From contig NZ_KB907505.1 of assembly GCF_000382065.1 (NCBI RefSeq), positions 96,657 to 160,656 on the forward strand: a stretch of 64,000 nt of DNA. Direction: 5' to 3'. How positions within the stretch are numbered: the first letter of the stretch is position 1; the number at the start of each line of letters is the position of its first letter. The DNA comes from Stenotrophomonas hibiscicola ATCC 19867. GTDB taxonomy: Bacteria > Pseudomonadota > Gammaproteobacteria > Xanthomonadales > Xanthomonadaceae. Positions 43,691 through 53,156 of this stretch are shown here, piece after piece. The position numbers and the translations under genes were made by a program. The notes beneath the pieces are model-generated. The model was not told the DNA's origin. It was given only the letters and a program-made list of their open reading frames with translations, and did not search any database.

Positions 43691-44952
43691 TGGGCGCGTT
43701 GAACAAGCGTCGCCGGGCATGGCTCGGCGCTACGGTCATGGTGCTGGCCTGCCTCTCCGCATCCGCGCAGGCGCAGGACCTGCTGGTGCGCAACGCGACC
43801 GTGCATACGGCCAGCACGCGCGGCAGCCTGCAGCACGCCGATGTGCTGGTGCAGGGCGGGATCATCCGCGCAGTCGGCAGCGGGCTGTCCGCCCCGGCCG
43901 GGGCCAGCGTGGTCGAGGCCGATGGCCGCCCGCTGACACCGGCGCTGTTCGGGGGCATCACCGAGATCGGCATCGAAGAGGTCTCCGGTGAAGCGAGCAC
44001 GGTCGACAGCACGTTGAAGATCGGCGAACAACCGTTGCGCCCCGAGTTCGATGTCACCCTGGCGTACAACCCGGCCTCGGTGCTGATCCCGGTGGCACGC
44101 CTGGACGGCATCGGCTTCACCGCCCTGGGGGCGGCCACCGGCGGCGGCTTCGTTGCAGGCCAGGGTGGCGTGATGCGGCTGGACGGCAGCGCCGATCCCC
44201 TCGGGCCGCGCGCGCTGTTCCTGCGCCTGGGGTCGGCCGCAGTGGAGCTGACCGGGCAGTCGCGTGCGGCGCAATGGATGCTGCTGCAGCAGATGGTGGA
44301 CGAGGCGCGTGGCCAGGTTGCCGCGGACTCACCGCACGCGCTGCTGACGCCGGCCGGGCGCCGCACGCTCAGCCGCTACCTGGCCGGGCACGGCCGCATC
44401 GTGGTGGAGGTGGACCGCGCGGCGGACATTCGCCAGCTGCTGCGCTGGGCCGCCCGCGAAAAGGTGAAGATCGCCATCGCCGGTGGCAGCGAAGCCTGGC
44501 AGCTGGCGCCGGAGCTGGCCGCCGCACAGGTACCGGTGTTCGTCGATGTGTTGTCCAACCTGCCGGCCAGCTTCGACCAGATCGGCGCCACGCTGGAAAA
44601 TGCGGCACGCCTGCAACGTTCCGGCGTGGCGGTCTCGTTCGTGCAGCGTGGCGACGCCTCGCACAACGCCCGCAAGATGCGCCAGCTGGCCGGCAATGCC
44701 GTGGCCAACGGTTTGCCCTGGGCCGACGGCCTGGCCGGCCTGACCCGGGTGCCGGCGCAGGCGTTCGGCGTGGCCGACCAGATCGGCAGCATCGAGCCGG
44801 GCAAGCGTGCCGACCTGGTGCTGTGGGAGGGCGACCCGCTGGACGTGGCGCACTATGCCGAACAGGTCTGGCTGGGCGGCCGGGCGATGCCGATGCGCTC
44901 GCGCCAGACCGAACTGCGCGACCGCTACCTGCAGCGCAACGCGCAGCCCTGA
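43690..44952 (+). CDS. Amidohydrolase paralogue lacking the HxH metal site
   Basis: The 420-residue exported paralogue of the preceding gene shares the N-terminal sandwich (DLLVRNATVHTASTRGSLQHADVLVQGG) and C-terminal tail (IGSIEPGKRADLVLWEGDPLD). Where the first protein has GLIDVHSHLG this one has ALFGGITEIG, so the HxH ligands are absent. The later ligand positions also lack His (VVEVDRAADIR, IAIAGGSEAWQL). It may be a non-catalytic partner of the first protein. The signal peptide region overlaps a SMAG-like sequence at 43711-43733. It begins at the A of TGATG at the upstream stop. Confidence 0.85.
   Translation: MGALNKRRRAWLGATVMVLACLSASAQAQDLLVRNATVHTASTRGSLQHADVLVQGGIIRAVGSGLSAPAGASVVEADGRPLTPALFGGITEIGIEEVSGEASTVDSTLKIGEQPLRPEFDVTLAYNPASVLIPVARLDGIGFTALGAATGGGFVAGQGGVMRLDGSADPLGPRALFLRLGSAAVELTGQSRAAQWMLLQQMVDEARGQVAADSPHALLTPAGRRTLSRYLAGHGRIVVEVDRAADIRQLLRWAAREKVKIAIAGGSEAWQLAPELAAAQVPVFVDVLSNLPASFDQIGATLENAARLQRSGVAVSFVQRGDASHNARKMRQLAGNAVANGLPWADGLAGLTRVPAQAFGVADQIGSIEPGKRADLVLWEGDPLDVAHYAEQVWLGGRAMPMRSRQTELRDRYLQRNAQP
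43711..43733 (-). repeat. SMAG-like palindrome inside a coding region
   Basis: CGCCGGGCATGGCTCGGCGC followed by TAC equals the SMAG at 13833-13855 (reverse complement) except for one base. It encodes residues R-R-A-W-L-G-A-T in the n-region/h-region of the amidohydrolase paralogue's signal peptide. Confidence 0.7.
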
Positions 44953-44977
44953 CCTCCAGTTATTCAAGGAAACCTGC

Positions 44978-45610
44978 ATGGCCACCCTGCGCTGGTACTT
45001 CGACTTCGTCTCGCCCTATTCCTACCTGCATTGGCAGAAGCTGAAGCAGTTGCCCCAGTTCGCACAGATCCAGACCGTGCCGATCGCCTTCGGTGCCGTG
45101 CTGCATCACCTGGGCAACCTCGGGCCGGCCGAGATTCCGGCCAAGCGCCGCTTCATGTACCGCCAGCTGCTGTGGACTGCGCAGGCCGAAGGAACACCGC
45201 TGCGGTTCCCGCCGGGCCACCCGTTCAACCCGTTGTCTGCCCTGCGGCTGTGCCTGGCCGCCGGTGGCAGCGTGCAGGCGGTGGACGTGCTGTTCGACTG
45301 GATCTGGCGCGACGGCAATGCCGCCGATAGCGCCGAGGCCCTGCGCGAGCCGGCTGCGCGGCTGGGGATCGAGGATGTCGCCAGCGCCATCGCGGCCCCC
45401 GCGGCCAAGGAGCAGCTGCGGAGGAACACCGAGGCCGCCATTGCTGCCGGCGTGTTCGGCGTACCAACCCTGGCCATCGATGACGAACTGTTCTGGGGCA
45501 ACGACGCCCATCCGTTGATGGCCGCCGTGCTGGCCGATCCCGCCCTGCTGCAGCAGCCCGAGTGGCAGCGCCTGGCCGAACTTCCGGTGGCCGTGCAGCG
45601 CAGTCGCTGA
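44978..45610 (+). CDS. 2-hydroxychromene-2-carboxylate isomerase/DsbA-like (GST kappa) family protein
   Basis: The 210-residue protein has a thioredoxin-like fold with helical insertion. The N-terminal WYFDFVSPYSYLHWQKLK carries the Ser that binds glutathione in HCCA isomerases and kappa GSTs, and GVFGVPTLAIDDELFWGND is the cis-Pro region. HCCA isomerases act in naphthalene breakdown, but no aromatic pathway is nearby, so a general glutathione-dependent role is as likely. AAGGAAA precedes the start. It lies 25 nt after the amidohydrolase pair. Confidence 0.88.
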   Translation: MATLRWYFDFVSPYSYLHWQKLKQLPQFAQIQTVPIAFGAVLHHLGNLGPAEIPAKRRFMYRQLLWTAQAEGTPLRFPPGHPFNPLSALRLCLAAGGSVQAVDVLFDWIWRDGNAADSAEALREPAARLGIEDVASAIAAPAAKEQLRRNTEAAIAAGVFGVPTLAIDDELFWGNDAHPLMAAVLADPALLQQPEWQRLAELPVAVQRSR

Positions 45611-45705
45611 ACAGGGCCTGGCGCATTTCCCTCGCGCGCCACGCCAGAATTTGAGATAGATTTCACGTTTCCGAACCTACAACCGCCCTGGAGGGGGAGC
45701 CGCGG

Positions 45706-46647
45706 ATGCGCATCGGAATCGTCGTCGACTCGGCCTGCGACCTGCCGCAGGACTTCATTGCCGAGCACAACATCGTGCTGCTGCCGATCACCGTCCGCAT
45801 CGGCGAAGCCGTGCTGGCCGATCACCGCGATGAGCAGGCCACGCTGAGCTTCCTGCACGCGCACGTGGCCGAACACGGCGCCGAGGCGGAAACCATTCCC
45901 TTCAGCGTCAACCAGATCCGCGACCTGTTCCTGCAGCAGCTGGTCATCGATTACGACCACGTGTTCTGCATGACCATCACCAAGACCCGCAGCCCGATCC
46001 ATGACAACGCGCTGCAGGCCAGCTTCGCCATCCTCAACGACTACAAGCCGGTTCGGCAGGCAGCGGGCTACAACTCGCCGTTCGCGCTGCGCGTGCTCGA
46101 TACCCAGAACCTGTTCGCTGCGCAGGCGGTGACTGCGGTGGAGGCGGTTCGCCTGCGTGACAGTGGCGCCAGCGTGCAGCAGATCCGCGAGCGGCTGGAA
46201 GAACTGGCCGGCAACGTGCACGGCTACATGGTCACCCGTGATCTGTACTACATGCGTGCGCGCGCCCGGCACAAGGGCGACCGCAGCGTCGGCCTGCTCA
46301 GTGCGGCGCTGGGCAGCGCACTGGACATCAAGCCGGTGCTGCACGGCTACCGCGGCGAAACCGGGCCGGTCGCCAAGATCAAGGGCTTCGACAGCGCCGT
46401 GCAGAAGCTGTTCGCGGTGGTCGGCCAGCGCGTGCGTGCCGGGCTGATGACGCCGACGGTGTGCGTCAGCTACGGCGGAGAACTGGACGAGCTGCGTGCC
46501 CTGCCCGGCTACGCGCAGCTGAAAGAGGTCTGCGCCGGCCATGGCGTGACCGTGTACGAATCGGTGATGAGCCTGACCGGCATGGTCAATGTCGGCAAGG
46601 GCGCGGTCACGGTGGGTTTCGCCGATGGGCCACATCGGTTTGAATGA
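45706..46647 (+). CDS. DegV family fatty-acid-binding protein
   Basis: The 313-residue protein begins IGIVVDSACDLPQDFI, the DegV signature, with ITVRIGEAVLAD following and the loop MTITKTRSPIHDNALQ. DegV/FakB proteins hold a fatty acid for phosphorylation by a FakA kinase, mostly in Firmicutes. In gamma-proteobacteria the role is less clear and no fakA is nearby. A strong GGAGGGGGAG ribosome site lies just upstream. Confidence 0.88.
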   Translation: MRIGIVVDSACDLPQDFIAEHNIVLLPITVRIGEAVLADHRDEQATLSFLHAHVAEHGAEAETIPFSVNQIRDLFLQQLVIDYDHVFCMTITKTRSPIHDNALQASFAILNDYKPVRQAAGYNSPFALRVLDTQNLFAAQAVTAVEAVRLRDSGASVQQIRERLEELAGNVHGYMVTRDLYYMRARARHKGDRSVGLLSAALGSALDIKPVLHGYRGETGPVAKIKGFDSAVQKLFAVVGQRVRAGLMTPTVCVSYGGELDELRALPGYAQLKEVCAGHGVTVYESVMSLTGMVNVGKGAVTVGFADGPHRFE

Positions 46648-46724
46648 AGGCCGACCGTGGCTGGAATCTGCACATCGATTCCACCGCGGTTGTGCCAGTC
46701 TTGCCGCACTTCAAGGAGAACTTC

Positions 46725-47063
46725 ATGCCTGCGCAGTACCACATCAGCCTGCCCGACCCGTCCAAAGCCCGCGGCAACGACCCTGACCTGTCCTTCCACT
46801 CGCAGGGCGCCGCCGGTTTCGCCGAAGAGCTGCAGGATGCCCTGCGCAGCGGCACGCTGTTCGAGCGCTGGAAGGCCAAGCAGCCCGACCCGGACGCGGT
46901 GGAACCGCAGTGGGGCGTGACCGATCCGGACGCCACCGTGACCGGCGAGCAGAAGGACCTGCGCATCAACCTGGTGGCCACCACCCGCATCGACAGCGAT
47001 GTGTTCAAGCAGCGCCTGCGCCTGCTGGCCGGCAGCCACTGGGAACTGCGCGACGTGCGGTGA
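46725..47063 (+). CDS. Conserved hypothetical protein, 112 residues
   Basis: The protein begins MPAQYHISLPDPSKARG and is acidic and soluble, with no membrane segment and no cysteine. AAGGAG precedes ATG 46725 at a good distance, which decides the start over an upstream in-frame ATG at 46644 that overlaps degV. I recognise no family. It is probably cytoplasmic and co-transcribed with degV. Confidence 0.75.
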   Translation: MPAQYHISLPDPSKARGNDPDLSFHSQGAAGFAEELQDALRSGTLFERWKAKQPDPDAVEPQWGVTDPDATVTGEQKDLRINLVATTRIDSDVFKQRLRLLAGSHWELRDVR

Positions 47064-47217
47064 GGCCACGCCGGCACTACCCAGCGCGATGTCGCTGGAC
47101 GGGTGGCACGCCCAACAGGCTGGTTCTGTACGACCAGCGGCGAACCGGATTGGCCTGGCCGAACAGGATGAGGCGGTTTGGCGGCAATGGGCAGCAGCGC
47201 GTGACGGGCGGGTCCGC

Positions 47218-48663
47218 TCAGCAGTCCATCGTTCCGTGCGCGTTGCCCTCGTCATCCAGCACGTGTGCGTGCAGGACCACCTGGTTGCGGCCAGCCCGCT
47301 TGGCGGCATACAGGCCGGCATCGGCGTCTGCCAGCAACTGATCGGCACTGGCCAGCGCCGGCGGATGCAGGTAACCCACGCCGACGCTGATGCTGACCGG
47401 GCCTTCCGGCAATGGCAGCGCTTCGACCGCTTCGCGCAGCCGCTCGGCCAGCGCCAGCACGCCCGACAACGGGCTTCCGGGCACAATGACGGCGAACTCT
47501 TCACCGCCATAACGCGCAACGCTGTCACCGCCGCGACCGGCTATGGCCTTCAGCACCCCGGCCACCGCCTGCAGGCAACGATCACCGGCCGGATGGCCGT
47601 GCTGGTCGTTGAAGGCCTTGAAGTGGTCGATATCCACCAGCAGCAGGCCAAGCTCGGTGCCGCTGCGCCGTGCGCGATTCCACTCGGACGTCAGCCGTGC
47701 GTCGAATTCACGGCGGTTGGCCACGCCGGTCAGGCCATCCTGCCGCGCCAGTTGATCCAGTGCTGCCTGGCGTTCCAGAAGATCAGTCTGCAGCAGGACG
47801 CTGCGCAGGCCGAAGCCAAGGGTGGCTACGACGAAGCCCGCAACAGCCAACGGCCGCGCATGATCGACCACCAGCGTGCCGACCACCAGCAGCAGCAATG
47901 GCAGGATCATCGGACCAGCGGCCTGCACCGTCCTCGCCAGCCGCGGGTGTGCCGCAGTGCCTGTGTGCGGCGCCGTTTCCAGCGCCAGGCAGGCGATCAG
48001 CAGAAAAGGTACGTCGATCAGCAGATCGTTGAACGCACCGAATGCATCATCGGAGGTGTAGTGGTTGATGTAGTAGGCCACCAGCAGATAGGCCAGTGCG
48101 TACAGCGCCAGTGCGCGGAAGAACCTGCGCCGTTCGGGCACGTCGCCGGCCAGCCATCGCACCACGGCGAACGCGGCGATACACAGGTTCTGGATGTCGA
48201 ACATGCGCTGCATGTTGGACATGGCATGGGCGTCGACCTCGACACGGGCGGCGAACGATGCGGTGTGCACGAAGAACAGCACACCCAGCAGCGCCGCCAT
48301 CGCCGCGTCGATCAGGCTGATGCTCGGGCGCTCGCGGCGTGCCCGGGCCAGGATGAACACCAGCGGCACGCCATACAGCACGTACAACAACAGGCTGATG
48401 CGTGGGGTGAAGTCAGCCCGGCCGGCGCCCAGCGCATCCACCATGTTGGACGTCATGCCACCGGCCCACAGCAGCAGTGCCATCGCGGTAGAACGCCAGC
48501 CCAGAGCGGCGCGGTCACGTTGCGCCCGCACCAGGCACGCGGCGGCGGCCAGCAGCGGTGCGCCGGTCAGGAACAGGAAAGAGCCCACGCCCGCCGGGCT
48601 CGGCCAGAACGCCACGGCCAGCCCATGGCAAAGCACGTACAGCAGCGCCATCACTACCGGCAT
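47218..48663 (-). CDS. Membrane-bound diguanylate cyclase (GGDEF domain)
   Basis: The 481-residue protein has an N-terminal part of about eight membrane helices (to about 300) and a C-terminal GGDEF domain (about 310-465). The active site reads YGGEEF and is intact. The inhibitory I-site RGGD is present five residues before it, and the substrate region is DIDHFKAFNDQHGHPAGD. It should make cyclic di-GMP, controlling attachment and motility, in response to a signal sensed in the membrane. GGGGGGAT precedes ATG 48663. Confidence 0.93.
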   Translation of the reverse strand: MPVVMALLYVLCHGLAVAFWPSPAGVGSFLFLTGAPLLAAAACLVRAQRDRAALGWRSTAMALLLWAGGMTSNMVDALGAGRADFTPRISLLLYVLYGVPLVFILARARRERPSISLIDAAMAALLGVLFFVHTASFAARVEVDAHAMSNMQRMFDIQNLCIAAFAVVRWLAGDVPERRRFFRALALYALAYLLVAYYINHYTSDDAFGAFNDLLIDVPFLLIACLALETAPHTGTAAHPRLARTVQAAGPMILPLLLLVVGTLVVDHARPLAVAGFVVATLGFGLRSVLLQTDLLERQAALDQLARQDGLTGVANRREFDARLTSEWNRARRSGTELGLLLVDIDHFKAFNDQHGHPAGDRCLQAVAGVLKAIAGRGGDSVARYGGEEFAVIVPGSPLSGVLALAERLREAVEALPLPEGPVSISVGVGYLHPPALASADQLLADADAGLYAAKRAGRNQVVLHAHVLDDEGNAHGTMDC

Positions 48664-48768
48664 GCATCCCCCCGATCCGCAAGGCCGTATGGCCGCACCA
48701 TAGCGCGCCGGCATGCCACAGCGGCGTGATCCACTGCGGCAAAACGACACTCCGCGTGCGCCACCATG

Positions 48769-48792
48769 GTAGTGCCGGCCGCTGGCCGGCAC
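48769..48792 (+). repeat. SMAG palindrome (GCCGGCC type)
   Basis: GTAGTGCCGGCC then GGCCGGCAC. It lies 13 nt beyond the fghA stop. The same type recurs at 60422-60444. Confidence 0.85.
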
Positions 48793-48805
48793 CACCGGAA
48801 CGCGC

Positions 48806-49636
48806 TCAGCCCTGCAGGGCGCGGGCGTGGTGGGCGATGTGCTCGCCGATGAAGCTGGCGATGAAGTAGTAGCTGTGGTCGTAGCCCGGCTGCAGACGCA
48901 GGGTCAGCGGATGGCCGGCGGCCGCGCAGGCCTGCTGCAGGCGCTGCGGCTGCAGCTGGGTCTGCAGGAACTCGTCCGCCTCGCCCTGGTCGACCAGCAG
49001 CGGCAGGCGCTCGTCAGCCATAGCGATCAGCTCGCAGGCATCCCATTGCGCCCAGTCGGCCGGGTTGTCGCCCAGATAGGCATGGAAGGCCTTCTGCCCC
49101 CACGGCACGTGGCTGGGCGCGACGATCGGCGAAAACGCCGACACGCTGCGATAGCGCCCGGGGTTGCGCAGCGCGATCAGCAGCGCGCCATGGCCGCCCA
49201 TCGAATGGCCACTGATCGCGCGCGCATCGGTGACCGCGAAGTTCGCCTCGATCAGCGCCGGCAGCTCCTGCGCCACGTAATCATGCATGCGGTAGTGCTC
49301 CGCCCAGGGCGCACGGGTGGCGTTGAGGTAGAACCCCGCTCCCTTGCCGAGGTCGTAGCCTTCGGCATCGGCCACATCATCGCCGCGCGGGCTGGTATCC
49401 GGCGCAACGATGATTACTCCGTGCTCGGCTGCATAGCGCTGCGCACCGGCCTTGGTGATGAAATTCTGCTCGGTGCAGGTCAGGCCGCTCAGCCAGTACA
49501 GCACCGGCAGCTTCTGTGTTTCCACTTGCGGTGGCAGGTACACGGCGAACTGCATGTCGCAGCCCAGCGTGGTCGAATGATGGCGGTACACGTCCTGCCA
49601 GCCGCCGAAACAGGCGCGGTGTTCAATGCGTTCCAT
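48806..49636 (-). CDS. fghA: S-formylglutathione hydrolase
   Basis: The 276-residue, esterase D-type alpha/beta hydrolase releases formate and glutathione from S-formylglutathione, the second step of glutathione-dependent formaldehyde detoxification. The nucleophile Ser145 is in [10 protein letters not shown]; the oxyanion region is [11 protein letters not shown]; the acid is probably in [10 protein letters not shown]; and the catalytic His is in GYDHSYYFI. It is in the same direction as frmA and frmR, with a YqcC-like gene and a SMAG between. Confidence 0.95.
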   Translation of the reverse strand: MERIEHRACFGGWQDVYRHHSTTLGCDMQFAVYLPPQVETQKLPVLYWLSGLTCTEQNFITKAGAQRYAAEHGVIIVAPDTSPRGDDVADAEGYDLGKGAGFYLNATRAPWAEHYRMHDYVAQELPALIEANFAVTDARAISGHSMGGHGALLIALRNPGRYRSVSAFSPIVAPSHVPWGQKAFHAYLGDNPADWAQWDACELIAMADERLPLLVDQGEADEFLQTQLQPQRLQQACAAAGHPLTLRLQPGYDHSYYFIASFIGEHIAHHARALQG

Positions 49637-49677
49637 GGTGCTCTCCTGCGCGGCGCGTCAGCGCACGCGTGCTTCTG

Positions 49678-49720
49678 GTAGATGCCGACCTTGGTCGGCT
49701 TATCCACGCCCGGCGTGGAT
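49678..49720 (+). repeat. Two adjoining SMAG palindromes
   Basis: GTAGATGCCGACCTTGGTCG... (49678-49699) is followed directly by ATCCACGCCCGGCGTGGAT (49702-49720). The second overlaps the final codons and stop (TTA at 49700-49702, minus strand) of the YqcC-like gene. Confidence 0.8.
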
Positions 49721-50059
49721 GCCTTGGCTGATCAGTTCATCCAGCTGTGCCAGCAGGCGCAGCAACGATTCGACGCCAGGCTGGCCGTCCAGGTTGCGAT
49801 ACGCCGCCACCGCCACGTCGCTGCGCGGTGGCCACTGACCGTCGGCGCGGGCCTCGTAGAGGCGCGGCAGAAATACCTGCGCAAGCCACTGCTCGAACGG
49901 CATGCCATCGTCGCTGCCGAAGGCCGAAGTCACCGCACGCGGTGGCCCCACCTCGCCGTCGACCCAGCCCAGCGCGCGCAACGCCTGCTCGATCGGCGCC
50001 ACCAAGGCCGCGCGCGGGTCTTCCGCACGCGGCCGGCGCAGGGCATCGAACCAGCCCAT
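49700..50059 (-). CDS. YqcC-like (DUF446) family protein
   Basis: The 119-residue, mostly helical cytoplasmic protein has FEQWLAQVFLPRLYEARADG and LRLLAQLDELISQG as family blocks. The function is unknown. The last residues (GIHAGRG) and the stop are encoded by a SMAG palindrome, so the C-terminus has probably been remodelled by repeat insertion. It starts 8 nt after the frmA stop, so it is likely part of the formaldehyde operon transcript. Confidence 0.78.
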   Translation of the reverse strand: MGWFDALRRPRAEDPRAALVAPIEQALRALGWVDGEVGPPRAVTSAFGSDDGMPFEQWLAQVFLPRLYEARADGQWPPRSDVAVAAYRNLDGQPGVESLLRLLAQLDELISQGIHAGRG

Positions 50060-50067
50060 GACGCGGC

Positions 50068-51512
<1,445 letters not shown>

Positions 51513-51529
51513 GGCGGGCCAGTTCGGAA

Positions 51530-51550
51530 CTATACTGGGGGATAGTATAC
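51530..51550. promoter_or_regulatory. Candidate FrmR operator
   Basis: CTATACTGGGGGATAGTATAC: an interrupted A/T-rich dyad around a G tract (C tract on the coding strand of frmR), 18 nt upstream of frmR. This is the layout of known FrmR/CsoR-family sites. The TATACT half can also serve as -10 element. Confidence 0.75.
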
Positions 51551-51699
51551 ATGCGTATTGGCAAAGTGACGGAAATGGCATCTCCCGCCTCCGCAATAGT
51601 GCCGTTGAATCTTTTCATATCAATCAATTACAGCAATTTCGCTTCTACCGTTCATGCATCGGGGCATGCTGTAGGATCGGCAGAATCAGGAACCAGACA

Positions 51700-52119
51700 A
51701 TGGGTGTTGGCATCCAACTCGGGCGCATCACCGATGAGATCGGCAGTGGCGCGTTTCTCCATGCCTTCTTCTCGACCATATCCGGCAACCTGGAGCCGAA
51801 TGGCTGGGGAAGTCGATTCCCAATCCTCTTGAATCAGCTATACGCCGGCAGACTGCAGCAATCAGATGCTGCCGCCGCGCTGGCCGAACTACATAGGGTC
51901 CGCCGAGAGCTGGCCGAGCTTGCGCCAGCCCGTGTCATATGGTCGTTCGAGGATAGAACCCAGCGTCCACCGTGGGGAGACGATATCGCTGGCGACATCG
52001 ACAGCCTGGCGACCTACTTCGTCACCTCACATGGGCACGATCTGATCGCGCTTCTGGCCGAGGTGTTTGAAGCACTTCAGGAAGGCGAAGACACGTCCGC
52101 CCGGATCATCAACTACTGA
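51700..52119 (+). CDS. Imm70-like immunity protein, orphan
   Basis: The 139-residue soluble protein begins GVGIQLGRITDEIGSGAFLHAFFSTISGNLEPNGWG and later reads VIWSFEDRTQRPPWGDDI and LATYFVTSHGHDLIALL. This matches my memory of the Imm70 family of immunity proteins that neutralise polymorphic toxins. No toxin gene is near. Upstream A/T-rich DNA (about 51550-51690) differs from the rest of the window, a sign of acquisition. The start is set at 51700 by AGGA 7-10 nt upstream. Confidence 0.65.
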   Translation: MGVGIQLGRITDEIGSGAFLHAFFSTISGNLEPNGWGSRFPILLNQLYAGRLQQSDAAAALAELHRVRRELAELAPARVIWSFEDRTQRPPWGDDIAGDIDSLATYFVTSHGHDLIALLAEVFEALQEGEDTSARIINY

Positions 52120-52129
52120 TGCCCTACGC

Positions 52130-53035
52130 TCAATCAAACACGCCCTGAGCCGCCAACCGCGCCAGCTCATCCACCACGTAGCGCACCTTGGGCCGCAGGT
52201 GGCGGGTCGGTGGCCACAGCGCATGGATGTCGATATGCCGCTGCATGTGCGCATCCAGCACCGATTGCAGCGCCCCGGATTCCAGATGACGGCGTACCAG
52301 TGAAACGGGCATCTGGCAGATGCCCAGCCCAGCGATGGCCGCATCGATCACCGCGTCACCATCGTTGAGCTGGTAGGTCGCATTCGGGATGAACGTTCCC
52401 TCGACATCGTCCCTGCCGATCCGCCACGCCACCGGCTGGCCGTGGCGGAAACCAACGACGCTGCGGTGCTGCGCCAGATCCTCCACGATGGCCGGCACGC
52501 CATGCGCCTGCAGGTACTCCGGCGATGCGCAGGTGACCAGTCGTTGGCGACCCAGCCGGCGCGCGACCAGATGCTCGGCCTGGTGCAATCCGCCGAAGCG
52601 GATCAGCAGGTCGATGCCCTCTTCGACCGGATCGACGAAGTGATCGGTGAAGGTCATCGTCAGTTGCAGGTCCGGGTATTGCCGGCACAGGCGCAGCAGC
52701 ACCGGCAGCACCACCAGGCGCCCGAACGAGGATGGCATGTCGATGCGCAGCCGTCCGCTGGGCAGGCCGGCCGACCCCAGGCAGGCCTCGGCGGCGGAGA
52801 TTTCTTCCAGCGCCGCCGCACACGATGCGTAGTACGCCTCGCCGTCGGTGGTCAGCGCGATGCGCCGCGTGGTGCGGTGGAACAGGCGCACGCCCAGCCG
52901 CGCTTCCAGCCGGGCGATGGCCTTGCCCACCGCCGAGCGTGAGATGCCCAGCGCGTCGGCAGCCTCGGTGAAGCTGCCTGAGCGGGCCGTGGTAACGAAC
53001 GTGACCAGGCCATTCAATGATTCCAGCGGCAGCAT
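52130..53035 (-). CDS. LysR-family transcriptional regulator
   Basis: The 301-residue regulator has an N-terminal winged helix-turn-helix (residues about 4-63: LNGLVTFVTTARSGSFTEAADALGISRSAVGKAIARLEARLGVRLFHRTTRRIALT). A periplasmic-binding-like effector domain follows (RLRIDMPSSFGRLVVLPVLLRL). It is divergent from the Old Yellow Enzyme gene with a 121-nt gap containing a palindrome, so it probably controls that gene. The inducer is unknown. Confidence 0.92.
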   Translation of the reverse strand: MLPLESLNGLVTFVTTARSGSFTEAADALGISRSAVGKAIARLEARLGVRLFHRTTRRIALTTDGEAYYASCAAALEEISAAEACLGSAGLPSGRLRIDMPSSFGRLVVLPVLLRLCRQYPDLQLTMTFTDHFVDPVEEGIDLLIRFGGLHQAEHLVARRLGRQRLVTCASPEYLQAHGVPAIVEDLAQHRSVVGFRHGQPVAWRIGRDDVEGTFIPNATYQLNDGDAVIDAAIAGLGICQMPVSLVRRHLESGALQSVLDAHMQRHIDIHALWPPTRHLRPKVRYVVDELARLAAQGVFD

Positions 53036-53050
53036 CTATCGCGCTCCATT

Positions 53051-53065
53051 GGGGACAAATAGTCC
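53051..53065. promoter_or_regulatory. Palindrome between LysR and ene-reductase genes
   Basis: GGGACAAATAGTCCC, a 5-bp perfect dyad around AAATA, 15 nt upstream of the LysR start. It is a candidate operator for the divergent pair. Confidence 0.5.
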
Positions 53066-53156
53066 CGCACCCAGGGAGATCGAAGCGCTTTATGCGCCTG
53101 CATGTCAACTCCATTCTGTGTGCATCGCGCCGCTGGCGCCTCCTCCCCGCACCAAG

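Noticed and set aside
49700..49720. ATCCACGCCCGGCGTGGAT as a terminator of frmA/yqcC
   Set aside because: No U-tract and clear SMAG identity, so it was listed as a repeat instead.
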